64,000 bases of DNA. Origin: Carettochelys insculpta. Taxonomy: Eukaryota > Chordata > Testudines > Carettochelyidae. The notes beneath the pieces are model-generated. The model saw only the letters and a program-made list of their open reading frames with translations, ran no database searches and was not told the DNA's origin. Of this stretch, positions 1-12,389 are shown one piece after another; the first letter of the stretch is position 1; the number at the start of each line of letters is the position of its first letter. Location: positions 101,411,001-101,475,000 of the forward strand of contig NC_134141.1 in the NCBI RefSeq assembly GCF_033958435.1. The letters run 5' to 3'. The position numbers and the translations under genes were made by a program.

Positions 1-640
1 GTGAGAGTAACATGGTTTTATATAAGGTCAATAAGATATACTTCACCTTATTCTCTATCCTTTTTTAAATGATTCCTAATGCCCTGTTTGCTTTTTTGAC
101 TGCCACTGCACACTTCAAGGATGTTTTCAGAGAACAATCCATGATGACTCCAAGATCTCTCTCCTGATTAGGTGCAGCTGAAATTAGCCCCCATCATATG
201 AGGGACCTTGTCAAAGGCTTTCTGGAAATCTAAGTACACTATATCTACTGGATCTTCCTTGTCCACATGTTTGTTGACCCCTTCAAAGAACTCTAACAGA
301 CTAGTAGGACATGGCTTCCTTTTACAGAAACCATGTTGACCTTTGCCTAACAAATTATGTTCTTCTATGTGCCTGACTATTTTATTCCTTACTATGGTTT
401 CAACCAATTTGCCTGGTACTCACATTAGACTTACTGGTCTGTAATTGCCGGGATCACCTCTAGAGCCCTTTTTAAATATTGGTGTTACGTCAGCTATTTT
501 CCAGTCAATGAGTACAGAAGGTGATTTAAAGGGCAGGTTACAAACCACAATCAATAGTTCTGCAATGCCACATTTGAGTTATTTGAGAACTCTTGGGTGA
601 ATGCCATCTGGTTCCATGTTGGTTTAGATGGAGCCCATCC
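1..640 (-). pseudogene. CR1 LINE fragment, reverse transcriptase with internal deletion
   Basis: Read on the minus strand, about 640 down to 205 encodes the middle of a CR1-type reverse transcriptase: a decayed priming-region motif, the QHGFC block, and motif A (YLDFQKAFDKVPH). Just after VPH the reading jumps to the post-RT part (an MMGANFSC-like block at about 195), so roughly 130 residues including motif B and the catalytic FADD are missing. The post-RT segment continues, with frameshifts, to the window edge. The same family occurs nearly intact at 49.9-53.1 kb, which is how I aligned it. It is dead and probably older than that copy. Seen: the conserved blocks. Known: block order in CR1 ORF2. 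Inferred: deletion size. Confidence 0.85.
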
Positions 641-1627
641 TTCCTCCATAAGCTACCCTTTTCCCAAAAGTTTAAACAGTTCCTAATAAATCAAAACCCC
701 TCTTCCTTATATTATTGACTTATCCACACACTGAGATCCTACAGTTCTCCCAGTCTACCTGGCCCCACGTGTGGAACTGGAAGCATTTCAGAGAATGCTA
801 CCATGGAGGTCCTGGACTTCAATAGCTTACATAGATCCTAGAGACCAAATTTAGGCAGCTTTCTCCTATTCTTCCCTATATCCCAGGCACCTACATAGAC
901 CACTACCACCGGCTCCGCCCCAGCACAACTCTACCTAGATGTGTTGAGAGACGTACTTTGCCACAAATAACCAGCTAAATCAGATGTGAGCTGGAATTAA
1001 GTAGATGAATTTTCTGCCCCTGATATTTTTGCACTGAAAAGTTTATATGGGTCAGAGTAGGGAAACACAACAGAATCAGGCGGCTAGATAATGAACAAGT
1101 CACTACCATGTCTCAGTGATATTGTGCACTTGGTGATGGTGCAAGCATATAATTTTCATGCTGGCTTTCACAGATCAGAAAAAAATATTCTTCTCTGCCA
1201 TATAAGTCTTCTCTCCCACTTCTAAAACTCACACTCACACACAGCCCACACCCAAGGGGTCATGCTTACAGCCTGGCAGTCACTGTCAAAAACGGATCCT
1301 TGTCAAGTTGCCATTTTTCAAGTACGAACATATTTCATTTGTTTTAATAAACTCAGAGATGTAAATAACTAGTAAGAATTCTCCTTCCATATCAGACCTA
1401 AGAAAAAGGCAACAGTAAGTCAATAGAAATGACTGACACTAAAACTTACGCAGTTTCTATAAAGAGAAAAATAAAAGCTCATATTGGCAAAAATCATCAA
1501 TAATTATCGATGCAGAAATACTTATTTTCATTTCTCTTTGCCCAGTTAGGAGCTGCTGAACTGAGTGACTATTACACAGCAGTGCAATCACTATGCTATC
1601 TGGAAATCAAAGCAACAGAAACTTCTA
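641..1627. other. no recognised feature
   Basis: AT-rich intergenic or intronic sequence. No ORF with recognisable homology, no RNA gene and no clear repeat boundary was found. Confidence 0.5.
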
Positions 1628-2121
1628 CAGGTTGTACCTCCCTGGTCTTGTACCCTAATAACTTGACAGGCCCCAAACAAGGGTGTTGGACAATGGAAGG
1701 TCAGGCCTCTGGGGCTGCCAGTCTGCTGGCTGGGCTCCCCTCATGACCGCTGCCCACTCTTTGCCCCCATGCTGCCGGAGCAGAAGCTCCGCTCCTGGAC
1801 AGGATTCCCACTTCAGGGCTGCTGGTCGGGGGGTGCCTCTGGTACCCTGCCTGCCAGCCAGGCTCCCCACCACAGGGCTGCCAGCAGGGGAGGTAGGGAC
1901 TCTGGTTCCTTCTGGCCAGCCCAGCTCCACTGCCAGGCGACTGGCAGAGCTCCCTGCCCATCAGCCCTCCTTCCCACCATTTGGCTGCCAGCAGGTGGGA
2001 ACTCCACACCCTGCCAGCTGCGGCTCCCTAACACAAGCCCACCAATGGGGCATCATTCCCAGCCTGCTGGATCACAGATGCTGCCGGACTGCAGAGCACC
2101 AGACCACAGAGCGTCAACCTG
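1628..2121. mobile_element. Tigger/pogo-like non-autonomous DNA transposon
   Basis: The left end reads CAGGTTGTACCTCCCTGGTC and the right end, reverse complemented, reads CAGGTTGACGCTCTGTGGTC, so the element has imperfect terminal inverted repeats of about 28 bp. A TA dinucleotide lies directly outside each end (1626-1627 and 2122-2123), as expected of the Tc1/mariner superfamily. The 494-bp interior is GC-rich, with repeated GCTGCCAGCAGG-like words, and no transposase is visible. The long ORFs across it have no homology I recognise and look like by-products of GC content. The Tigger assignment rests on the CAG-start ends and TA duplication only. Confidence 0.7.
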
Positions 2122-4102
2122 TAGCAAAACTGAAATTCTACCTCACTGAGAACATTTCAAGAACCGTGTAAATTTGGTGCATTTAAGAATCCTGTATTCC
2201 CGAATTTACACTGTTTGGTTGGCGCTGGAAAGCAAGGGAAGGCCTATCGTGAGGAGCTTAAAAATTTCAAGTACCTGATCTTAAAACTGATAAAAATCAA
2301 TTGACTGCCACGGATTTTTGGAGAGAGACAGAGGGCAAAGTGCTGGGTGAGAGATTTGCCTCAGCTTGACCTTCACCCAATTTAACCTAGCAGCCACAGA
2401 AAGAAGCTCCAGGGTTTTGATATTCACATTATTACCAACCTGTCCTATTTAAAGAGCTAAGACTCAAATCCTCTTCACCAACCTGCAAAGTAAAAGGTCA
2501 CAGAATCAAGAGAGACAACCCTTTTCTAAACACTGACCTTGTGGGATGGAAAGGAGTTGAGGCTGCTTGAGAACTTTTAGGATGAACTATATAACCTTGA
2601 GCCAAATCTCAAAGAAGTGAAGCGAAACTTTTGATCAAACCTGTATGAATCATTCTATTGATGCCAATCACTATCAGTATTGCTGACACATTACCAAACC
2701 TAAGATTGCTGAAGCTGAGTGCCCTGGTGCACTCCCCACCCCTGCCCCAGGGCTGAAGCTGGGAGCATTAGTGAAGCTCAGATGCCCTCTCCCCCATCTG
2801 AAGCCAGCAGTGGCATGGGGCTGAAACCAGGAGCTCCAGTACATCCCTCATCTGAAGAGGGAAGCAGCTTAGTGCTGAAGCAAAGCCCAGGGACTGAGTT
2901 GGAGGAGGGCGAGGGAGGGTTGCCCCCCAACTCTGCAGTGCTTTGCCCAGAGCAAGTCAGTCCCAGGCCCCCTTCCTGCTCCACCCCACCTCACCCACCA
3001 CCAGTCTGCCCCAGGCCCCACCCTCTGGTCTGGTCACAGGGCAAAAGTCAGAGCCAGGCAGTGTAGGACTGCTGGCCCTCTAGCTGGCACTGCCACAGAG
3101 GGGGTAGCTGTGCCTTCCCCCGCCTTCCTCATCAGCTGCTGGTGCCCAGGGCTGTGGCTGATCCTCAGCTCCCAACCCCCTTTGGCTGCTCATGCAGCCA
3201 GTCACAGCAGCGGTGGGCTAGAAGAAGCTTCTAGCTCCAAGGTAGCAGAGCTCTTAGCAAGCAGCCAATGCAGTGGGTGCTCTTCTGGAAACAATCCCTA
3301 GCTACCCCTCTTCCTGTACCCTGAGCTGCCCCTACTCAAACAAGCCCCCTAGCTACACTCTCCCTGCAACCTGAATGCCTTTCAAATTTTCGAACTGTGT
3401 TCCTCTTTAGAGTTACAGTTTTTGATTCTGCCCACCCCCAACCCCCCCAGCTGGCCTGCTGAGTTAAGGCAGGGAGTTGAGCTGGCACCCTATAATGCAG
3501 AGCTGACCTGAGCCTCAATGGCCCTTGCTCCTCCCCCAAAATAAAAGCCAAACTACACCTACACCCAAGTCCTATCCCTCACCCAGGCTGGAGCCTAGAG
3601 CTTTTACTGCATGTCAAAGAGGGGACCACCTCAGAAAGAAAAAGACCAAGAACCATGGTATAACTGACAGATCAAGACCTTCATGACATGATAATTTCAG
3701 TTCTAATGCCTCTCTCCACATCAGTATTATCTAGGAGGGTTTTTTTAAGACTATTTGTGTTACAAATCACAGGCAGTTAGCATGAGTGAGTGGTGCAAAT
3801 GATCAGCATTAATGAATTAACAGTAGGTGAGCTGAAGAGAGGCCATTCTGAGCCAGTGTCTCACTGGATTATGGACTTGTTCATCACTTCAGGTCTGAGC
3901 CAGTGCCCCAGTGTTTACCCTGAACAGAACTGCACGCTGAGAAAAGCAAAATTTATATAAAAAGGAGGCCTGTTCCTAGATAAACTGTTACCAAGTTAAA
4001 AAAAAAAAAAAAAATGAACTCCAAGGAGACACTGATGTTCACGCTCATGGCTGAGGCAAGCAGAATTGGGGTAATGTAAGCAAGATGTTCCAAAATGGTC
4101 AT
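2122..4102. other. no recognised gene; GC-rich patch and poly-A tract
   Basis: Mostly unique-looking sequence. A CpG-poor GC-rich patch lies at 2700-3600 and gives chance ORFs with low-complexity Pro/Ser translations. A run of about 17 A at 3998-4014 may be a retroposon tail, but I could not define the element. Nothing else is supported. Confidence 0.45.
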
Positions 4103-4245
4103 GGACGAGCACCCCACCTGGACTGGAGGGTACAACGAATGAACTGAGTAGCACCTCACACAGGTTGAGGGATATGACCAATGGACTGAGCAGCACACCA
4201 CCCGGGTTGAGGGGTACAACCAATAAACTAAACATCACTCCCTCT
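4103..4245. repeat. 42-bp tandem repeat, just over three copies
   Basis: Equivalent words recur at 4107, 4149, 4191 and 4233, exactly 42 bp apart. Each unit has a GCACC-like start, a GGGTACAAC-like middle and an AATGAACTGA-like end. The copies differ by several substitutions, so the array is old. No coding meaning is apparent. Confidence 0.8.
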
Positions 4246-5608
4246 AGTCTGCATCATACCAAGAAAATAAATACTACATCAATTTGTCAAAGTCCATCAA
4301 CTCAGCATATTGGGATGATGTGCACGTCGGACTCTCACCTCAGTCAGCTAAACAACATTACCTGGGGTCTGGGCAGCCCCAGAGAGAAAGTGTGAATGGG
4401 CTTATGAGTGTGTATGTACTTAATGGGTTAAAAATTAGGCTGTTATATTGGGATAAAAACTCGACCATTAACCATTCAAGCTACATATTACTTTTAATTT
4501 GCTTTCCAATTGTTAAATATTCAATTTAAACATGGTTTTTAAATTGTTATGCAATCAAATGCATGCAATCAAATAATTTTTGCTGTGTTAATTATTCTCT
4601 GAGATCATATGTGGGACCTGCTGCCAGCCTGATCAACTGTGCAGCAGCGCCCATTTTGTGACATTTGCATTTATAAGCCTCTGCCTACTACGTGAAGTGT
4701 ACAGCAGTAATTACAAAAAACTTTAATAAACTCCACAGGGCTCATCAAAGGTATACAAAAGTACTCCAACTCACCAGGTCCTGAAGGTAATCAATCCAAG
4801 CTCTATTAGACACATGAGTTAAAAAAAGAGGTAGATAAAGGTATTTCGTGTAGAGTTGAGAATCCTTCATAGAGTGTGCACTCCCACCTGTCCCTTCTCC
4901 CCTCTTAATTCATGCATCTCAGTTACCAACTTCTGCAGCATCATCAAGTGGTCTCACTGGTCATCAAACTATTCAGCTATTTATCAGCCAAAACTAACAC
5001 CCTGAACTTCATCCCAAAACCAAGCTGGCAGCCACTGCAGATCAAGCAGCACAGGTACAACATGTTCCTTGAGTGAACTCAGTTTAACAAGCCTTCAGCA
5101 CCAACTTCAAGACAAATTTCCAAATCACCTGAAGGTGCAGAGCTCACTGCAGCAACAAGATCTTGAAGCGACGCAAGTATGAATCACCATGGCGAGGTGT
5201 GCATCCAAAAGAGTAAAGTACAGATGTTTTGCCAGGTGCAGCCCTGAACACAGGAACTTTGCTGCTCCAGTACTTGGAATATCCAAAAAGCAGCTGGGGG
5301 AACTCAGCAAAATATCCAGGTTCTAACTACCAGGCACAATCCCTTCATTGAGATAACTAATGTAGTCTCCTCTGGTAATTCTGATTACATTCCCCAGCCT
5401 GCAACTATTAACTCAGCTTTATCTGAACTGAGCTTTGGTCAGCTAGCCATCAAACTCTGCTGGACAGGTTGTTCAGCTGCCCTTGTCAGGTCCTATGAGA
5501 TGGAGATATACCACCTATGGGAGAGAAAACAGAACTGCTACATACCGGCCAACAGAGAGCAGACTCCTGTGCATGGGGGACTGATGATATATTTACAGAT
5601 TAGTGAGG
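4246..5608. other. no recognised feature
   Basis: AT-rich spacer. The ORFs on either strand are short, without homology I recognise, and no transposon ends were found. Confidence 0.45.
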
Positions 5609-5609
5609 A

Positions 5610-5790
5610 GAAATACTAGTAATCCACTATACTTGATAGTCATTGATTATTTTAATGTTTATCTTGCCAGTACTGAAATTAAGCTGATTTGTCTAGAATT
5701 GTCTGGGTTGTCCTTCATCCCCCTTTTAAAGATAAATACCATATTTGCTCTTGTCTGGTCTGGTCCTCCTCCAGGTTTTGTAGCCTGGTA
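5610..5790 (-). pseudogene. old LINE (CR1/L2-like) reverse transcriptase fragment
   Basis: Read on the minus strand, the segment translates to a recognisable but worn RT block: a hydrophobic run, then IFKRGMKDNPDNSRQISL, which corresponds to the IFKKGxxxDPxNYRPISL block preceding motif A in CR1/L2 LINEs. No catalytic motif is included. It is far more diverged from the CR1 at 49.9 kb than the copy at 30.7 kb is, so it is either an older insertion or another family. Confidence 0.6.
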
Positions 5791-7698
5791 CCTGTATTTG
5801 CAACACTACTCAGGTTGGCCCAAGTTGACCTTCCATCATGGAGGAGTGGACAGGCCAAATGGAGTAAATGATGCTACAATTCCACGAGTCAGGTCACAAT
5901 GCCTGCACCAGGGAGCGAGGCCCACCCAGCCCTTCAGGACATGGGAGTTACCATGACAGGGTAGGGCTGCCTCTCATCTGCTCTAGGACAGAGGTTTAAC
6001 CCAACTAGAGCCTTTCAGCACAGATGTAATAGACAGATAGAAGAGTCCTGGTATGTGTGACATTTTCACCAGCATAACAAACCTGCAGCCCTGCTCAAGA
6101 GTATAGTTAAGCTTTTCTGAAGCTGACAGTATTTTCTAAAGGTATTGAACAAAAGAAGTTACTATGAACTACATGTTTTATTGTTGTTTGCTCTGACTCC
6201 TTTTCAAAAAGTCGCCTGCTTATATGTATTTAGCATTTCATATGCTGGGATGACTAGATACGGAAAATATCTTTGTGAAGGGATGGTCTTAATCATTTAC
6301 ATGGAGCATATTTCTCATACACTGATGATCAAACTCTTAGGAATAAGACACATTGTACATTTCACACATCAAAACTTTCTGTAAGTAAGTAGCAGCTGCA
6401 TTTCAGGATTCTATACAGTAAGTGACTTGTGGTAAACAATCTGAGCACAAAATGTTCCTTCAAGCCCCAACATTAGTCTGTTCCTGCCAAGCAAGGCTGA
6501 TGCAATACGATACTTTCTGCCTCCAGGAGGTCAGCAGCAATGGCAGATTCGATGCTCCTTAGCCTGTTCTTTACACGTTGCCTCTCACCTCGAAACACCA
6601 TCCCAGTTCTGCTCTGCCAGACAAATGCTCTTTCCTCATTCAAATCCTTCCTACACTGTGACCTCACCCAGGAGGCTGATACAAAGAGCGACAATAAATA
6701 AGACAGCTAACTGAAAAGAAACCCAGCCTTCTACTGAACCATCACAAAGTGTACATACTTAGCAGCAACCACACAGTGGCATTGTGGTAACCCACACCCC
6801 ATCCGTTCTATTCTTTGTTATTCCTTATGCCTTGCTTCCCACCTAAATGTAATTGCAACAATGTCTGTCTAGCACTGTTTTAGCTGTTGGAACACTGAAA
6901 ATAGTCAAAGAAATACAGTGCTTCCTAAGTACAGAGAATGCCTCATATTCTGTCCATGAAAGTTTGGCATTTAGAATAACATTTCCAGCATTCCAAATGC
7001 TGAAACTTGATTCTCTGATTGATAGTCTAAGCATGACATGAGTAGTCATATAAATCAAACAACTAGCAACTTCTGAAGCAATAAACAGCCTCATGAGCAA
7101 ACCGATAAAAAAGCAAGGGTCACATCTGATTAGCGTATATCTTTACATACAATTAAGCACAGTCGTAGGAAAATGATCGTAGAGGTAAAACTTTACACAT
7201 CCAGTGCCCTCCAAGAGACCTGTGCTACAAGAGGCAGGGACTAGAAAGGCTCTCATTCTACTTCTGGCTGCTCTTTTGTTCTGCTCTTTATTCCATTCTG
7301 CCTTCCTCACATTCTAAGGGTATGTCCATACTTAATGGCAGAGCAACCCATAGCTAGAATTGCATATCTGCAGCCAACTGTAAGGACTAGTGTAGACCAT
7401 TCCTCCTTGTAACCTTTTGTCCTTTCCTGTTGAAATCACAGAGCTAGCTGAAGGGTAAACTACTATTCCACAGGCGTATGGGAGCAGAATCTGCCCCAGG
7501 TGAGCTCTTCTGTTCTCCCCACCTCTTTGATGGCGTGTGGTCTGCTGGCAGCTTCAGATCCATCCTGGAGAGAGATTTCTTAGTGGAGGAGTTGCTTGCC
7601 TCCCCACAGTGGGAAGGACCCCAAGGGATCACTAACATATAAGCACTACTTTAGTTACTGTTGTATGATCAGACTGTAATAGAAACACTCCACATATG
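5791..7698. other. no recognised gene; possible MITE fragment near 7317-7420
   Basis: Mostly unrecognised AT-rich sequence. At 7317-7420 a segment opens with AGGGTATGTCCATACTTA and later has AGTGTAGACC, resembling the ends of the MITE at 48993-49200. Its boundaries are not clear enough for a separate entry. Confidence 0.4.
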
Positions 7699-8117
7699 GG
7701 CCGTGTCTACACTAGCCAAAAACTTCGAAACTGTCATGCAAATGGCCATTTAGAAGTTTACTAATGAAGTGCTGAAATACATATTCAGTGCCTCATTAGC
7801 ATGCGGGAGGCCACAACACTTCGAAATTGACAAGGCTCGCCGACGCGCGGCTCACCCAGACAGGGCTCCTTTTCGAAAGGACCCCGGCTACTTCCAAGTC
7901 TCCTTATTCCCATCTGCTCATAGGAATAAGGGGACTTCGAAGTAGGTGGGGTCCTTTCGAAAAGGAGGCCGTCTGGACGAGCTGTGTCAATTTTGAAGTG
8001 CCGCGGCTGCCCGCATGCTAATGAGGCACTGAATATGTATTTCAGCACTTCATTAGTAAACTTTGAAATGGCCATGTGCACGGGCATTTCGAAGTTTTTG
8101 GCTAGTGTAGACATAGG
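7699..8117. mobile_element. long palindromic (fold-back) MITE
   Basis: The left half starts GTGTCTACACTAGCCAAAAA and the right half, reverse complemented, reads almost the same for about 190 bp, so nearly the whole 420-bp element can fold into one hairpin. TTCGAA and TTTCGAAAAGGA-like words recur in both arms. No transposase is present. The TGTCTACACT ends recur in other MITEs of this window (14261, 25076, 30231), so they form a family group. I could not fix the target-site duplication, so the superfamily (hAT or Harbinger) is left open. Confidence 0.8.
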
Positions 8118-10289
8118 CATGGTGATACTAACTGGTGCTGTCGTACATCGCTGTGACATTAGTGATTGTTCCATGTGTTAAAGACACAATTATATCAGTA
8201 CTGAAGATGACAGGATTCAAGTAAAACACTGCATGATAGAAACCTTGCAAGTTCCCTATCATGAGCAGTTACTTCTAAAAGTTTACTACTGTGGATAAAT
8301 TGATAATTCCAGCTCAAATAAAAAAGCAAAACAAAAATACACTGATGAGTTACCTGTATAGGCAAACATTTGCCTGCATTTCACAGAGCAGCACTCCCAG
8401 GGAAACCCATTAGACACTGAAAAGGCAACTCAACTGCCTTGTTTTCACACACTTTATAATTAAAAGTTACTAGCATATTAACTAACACGTTGCATTTCTT
8501 GGCATGAAAGGCTGGGATACAGTGGAGGAGATAAAAGATAGGAATGTTCTATTTAAATAGGTTTCCTTCTTAAGATGTTTTGCACAACTTTCCATAAATG
8601 TTCCTATATTTCAAAAGACAGTCAACAAGACATTTCAATCCCTGCACCCATATTTTCAGAAACATCTTTTAAATCAGTATCCCTGCCTCAAACAAATCTT
8701 TCCAGATCTCATAACAAGCCTGGTTTAATTAGGCCTGTGTCCAGGAATATGTTCTGCTCTGATCTGAGTGAACAGCTATGTAAAAGACTTTTTTAAATTC
8801 AAATGAAACTTTCATCAATTTGACAAACGTCCTCAATAAATCTGATTTATCTTATGAAATGCTTGTTGGCAGGCTGACAGCCACATTCTGCTTTCATTTG
8901 CACATCTATAAGAGACAGCTATTCCACTGACTTCAATGAAGTTATTTCAGTTATTTACAATGGAATAGCTGAGAGCAGAAATGTGGCCCATGGTATCTCT
9001 ATGGGCTGCTCCTTGCAGTTATGGGTGGAGCAAAGTGCAGCCCTGGAGGAATCTATTAAATATACTGAGCTAAGATATTTACCATGACTGTCCAATAAGT
9101 AACTACCTCTGAACAACTGCAGAACAGCAGTTAAATATAAGCGCTTGGGATTTTATTGTGAGTAAACACCAACTATCCAATTACTCCATTTTTCTTAATG
9201 TGGCTGGCTCCAAAACTTTAATTTATGGAATCTGTTTTTAAAGGACTTTATTCAATTTTATTTCACATTGTGCACTTACCATAAATCACACAACAAAAAA
9301 AAACAGTTTACTGTTATATCCTGCATGGAAAGCAGAACACTGATTGCTCACTAGCCTCAATTTCAAAATAGCCTACAAGTTTACAAACTGTTTTGCAGAT
9401 GTGCACGAGATACAGTGAAATTTGATCACTAGAGTAAATACTACTGGTGAGATGACACTCCCTGAAAGCTCCTTGCTGTCTTACAGGGAATCCTAGCCCA
9501 CATAAAATAGGTGATTTATCTAAAGAATGTGATTGTGAAGCAAAACAGCGCCAACATTTTTAAGACTACATTTTTTTCTTTCAATAAAGTTCTCCCATCA
9601 CCGCCCACAAATATGTTTAGAGGGTCACAATGTTTTGTTTGCTTTGTGTTTCATGCCTTAAGCAGTAGCAACACTTAAAAGAAATCTTTGGGGCTGCTCT
9701 AACCCACTACCCAACCCCCATTCAACTGCTACAAGGGTGGAGACAGAGAACATACTGGGATTTTCCAAATACAGACAGAAACAGGACAACTGGTGATCTA
9801 TAAGTATCAATGTAATTCCACCAGGCTATAGACTGGATTTTAGTTTGTAATAATAAGACAATAATAGCAATATATACATGCACAGGAACAACTTTGCTGT
9901 GTAATAAAGGAACCTTGGAGGCGCAGGGCGGGAGGGGGGGCAGGACTTATACCCAGAGGGACCGACCAGAGCTCCCATCACAGCTGGGCAGTCTAGCCAA
10001 GCAAAGAAAACACAAGGGCAGGGCAGAGGCTCGCACGGTATCACATGCCCCCTCCCACCAGATATAGGTCCTGTATTTACTACTACTAAAACCCCTGTAC
10101 TCCCAGTGGAACATAGGTAATCTACAAGCCTCCTCCACTTCGCTCTGTCTTGGGACAAAACTAGTTGACTCCAGGAGTACCCCAGTTGCTGTCCTTCAAT
10201 CTCAGTTTCTCTCTTTTGCATGTTCCTTGCAATTCCATTTGAGTGTGACGGACTAAACTGGATGATGGTTTTCTGAGAGTGTGGTGTAA
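8118..10289. other. no recognised feature
   Basis: AT-rich sequence without recognisable coding or repeat ends. The minus-strand ORF at 9826-10299 has no recognisable domain and overlaps the start of a LINE relic. Confidence 0.4.
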
Positions 10290-10785
10290 GCATCCCCACT
10301 TTCTTCTCTTGATATGAACGTCAAGTGATTCTTGTCCTGCTCTATTCCAAAGCTCCTCATTTGTGACAAAGGCTTGTCATTTGATGTGAAGCATGTACCT
10401 CAGGCATCTATTTATGAATGTCTGGAGCTTATGATTTAAAGACTTTTTTTAGTACATCAGGTCTCACATCCATACAGCAGAGCACTCTTCATATTTATGT
10501 TGAAGATCCGCAGTTTCATCTTTGCAGATATTATTTGTGAACTCCATATTGGATGGAGAGTCTTGAATGCAGCTTTCCCTGACCTGCCACTGATATACTT
10601 ACCTGTTGCTCAGTCTCTGCCCATAATCTCTGCCCAAGCACATGAGCTCCTGCACATCTTCCAAGGCACCCCTCTGAGTGTGAGAGTGTTGTTGTTGGCA
10701 GCTTTGTCTTGGTCTTCCCCTTGTTAATAATACTCAGTCCATTCACTGAGGCAGCTTTGTCTAGTGTTGTGACCTTTTCTTCCAC
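10290..10785 (-). pseudogene. LINE ORF2 post-RT fragment
   Basis: On the minus strand, 10500 downwards gives ALLYGCET, a stop, then TFINRCLRYMLHIK and NEELWNRAGQESLDVHIKRRKWG. This is the common region after the reverse transcriptase in several non-LTR families: a YGCETW-like block, then a Trp-rich WRxxGQ block. It holds internal stops and frameshifts. The fragment at 25322-26016 has the same domain plan but a clearly different sequence, so these are two LINE families. I cannot name the clade. Confidence 0.65.
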
Positions 10786-10996
10786 CAGCTAAATGTTCAG
10801 GGGGACCCAGACAGAGGAGCTGCTGCAGACTCTGCTCCACAGCCCCAGGCAGTGGAAGTGACCACCCTTGCAGTACACCTCTTCCAACAGCTTCTCCTGG
10901 TGGCAGCCTTCACCGTGTTCCCCAGCACAGGGAGGAAGGAAGCCCACAGGTGGCTGGCTGTGGGCTAAGCTCCCTCTTTCCACCGCATGGGACAGT

Positions 10997-11221
10997 CTTG
11001 TGGCACCTTATCAACTAACACATTATGGAGCATAAGCATTTGTGGGCGAAGCGTAAGCATAAGCCTTCATGGGCAAAGACCCACTTTGTCAATTGCATCT
11101 GATGCAGGAGGTCTTTGCCCAGGAAAGCTTATGCTCCAAAATATCTACTAGTCTACAGGGTTCCACAGGACTTCTTGTTGCTTTTGAAGATACAGACTAG
11201 GAGTTGGCTACCTCTCTGGTA
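10997..11221. mobile_element. PLE tail-only insertion, inverted pair, with 11-bp TSD
   Basis: The 225-bp insert is flanked by CATGGGACAGT at 10986-10996 and 11222-11232. It consists of a minus-strand PLE tail (about 10997-11085) joined head to head with a plus-strand tail (11095-11221). Each half has the hammerhead-like core, then the TTAGTCTAYARGGTGCCACA-type tail and the terminal AGACTA...GGCTAC word. No coding sequence is present. The perfect TSD shows the whole palindromic unit arrived as one retrotransposition event. Confidence 0.8.
11095..11134 (+). ncRNA. hammerhead-ribozyme-like motif, family B, decayed
   Basis: GCAT (11095-11098) can pair with ATGC (11131-11134) as helix I. The core reads CTGATGC instead of CTGATGA. 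The helix II strands are worn, with the TCTTTG loop retained, then GAAA and GCT. It is probably inactive because of the core change, but it aligns to the other family B copies. Confidence 0.6.
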
Positions 11222-11976
11222 CATGGGACAGTGTTTCTTTTCCTGTTGCTAGAGTCCCAGTGCTTCCCACTACCTTCTTTGCAGGCTGCCCTGAGACTAA
11301 TACCCAATGCTGGTTCTCAGGGCACAGACGACTCCCCCACTCCTGGAGCAGGGGTGTGCCCAAAGAGAACTGCTTCCCTAGCACTGCTGTGGGCTCACCT
11401 GCCTCCCAGTTAGCAACAGCTTGTACCGGAGTCTCTCAAAGTGCAGGACTCTGGGGCAGCAGCAGATGGCTCAGGCCACCCCTCAGGGAAGGCTTGAGGA
11501 AGGCGCACCTGCCCTGCCCCGCCCCACCCCCAGGAGCAATGCAGCCCCTTGGGGAGGGCACCGAACATTATGGCGTTAGCCCCCCCTTGAGTTGCACGCG
11601 TTCATTGTGCCGCCCCTCACCCAGAGCCCCAGGGACTGAAGCGGGGTGAAGGTGGCGCTGCAGCCCCGAGCCCCCACCCGGCCCGTCCTCCGCGCCCCTC
11701 GCGCACGAGCCGCCTGTACAGGGGGAGGCGAGCCGGAGCGCAGCCTTGTGCCCCCACAACCCTCACGTGGCGCCCCCTTCCCCAACCACAGCCGCGAGTC
11801 GCCTCTGGAGCCAAGACCGTAAGACCCCGCCCCCGCGCCCCCCGGCCGTACTCCCTCCCATGGGGCCCGGGGGGCCTGACCGGGCTCGCACTCAGCGTGG
11901 CTGCGTGGGGCCAGGCACCAGCCCGCTGAAGAAGCCAGCGGGCAAACCCAGCGGCCAGCCAGCGCGGCTCGCCCCC

Positions 11977-12004
11977 GCCCCTTCCCCTTCCCCTTCCCCT
12001 TCCC
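11977..12004. repeat. short CTTCCC-type tandem repeat
   Basis: CCCCTT/CCTTCC hexamers repeat about four to five times inside the CpG island. It is a microsatellite-like tract. Confidence 0.8.
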
Positions 12005-12153
12005 GCGCCGGGCTCGGCCGGAGTTGGCCAAACTTCCCCGAGTTTCGCGCGCCCCCGGCAGCCGGCACTCACCAACCCCAGGGCGCCCGCGCTGGGCCCG
12101 GGGGCAGCAGCCCCGCTCCGCCCGTGCGCCTCACAACTTCCCCCCGAGGCCTC

Positions 12154-12165
12154 GCTAAAAATAGC
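12154..12165. promoter_or_regulatory. perfect MEF2-type site in the CpG island
   Basis: GCTAAAAATAGC contains CTAAAAATAG, which fits the MEF2 consensus YTA(A/T)4TAR exactly. It is the only A/T-rich word in several hundred GC-rich bases, so it stands out. It could also serve as a weak TATA-like element. Function is inferred from the motif alone. Confidence 0.35.
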
Positions 12166-12366
12166 GGCGGGCCCAGCGGGGCCGGCTCGGGTTACACCTC
12201 CCGGCCCGGCCAGCAGGCGCTGCTGCGTACCTGAGTGCGCCCGCCAGGGCGGCTCCCGCTCGCCAGCCACCGTGCACCGAGGTCCCGCCGTGCCGCGCCG
12301 CTACGGGCCCCCCATCGTGTCCAGCGCGGGACGCTCAGCGGCCGCCGCCTGCCTCCGTGGCGGCGG

Positions 12367-12389
12367 CTGCTGCTGCTGCTGCTGCTGGG
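12367..12389. repeat. CTG/CAG triplet run
   Basis: About seven GCT/CTG triplets lie in the CpG island. Read one way they give poly-Leu or poly-Ala, read the other way poly-Gln. No ATG-initiated frame through it is convincing. Confidence 0.75.

Noticed and set aside
1701..2171. Overlapping ORFs at 1.7-2.1 kb as genes
   Set aside because: They lie within a transposon defined by inverted ends and TA duplications.
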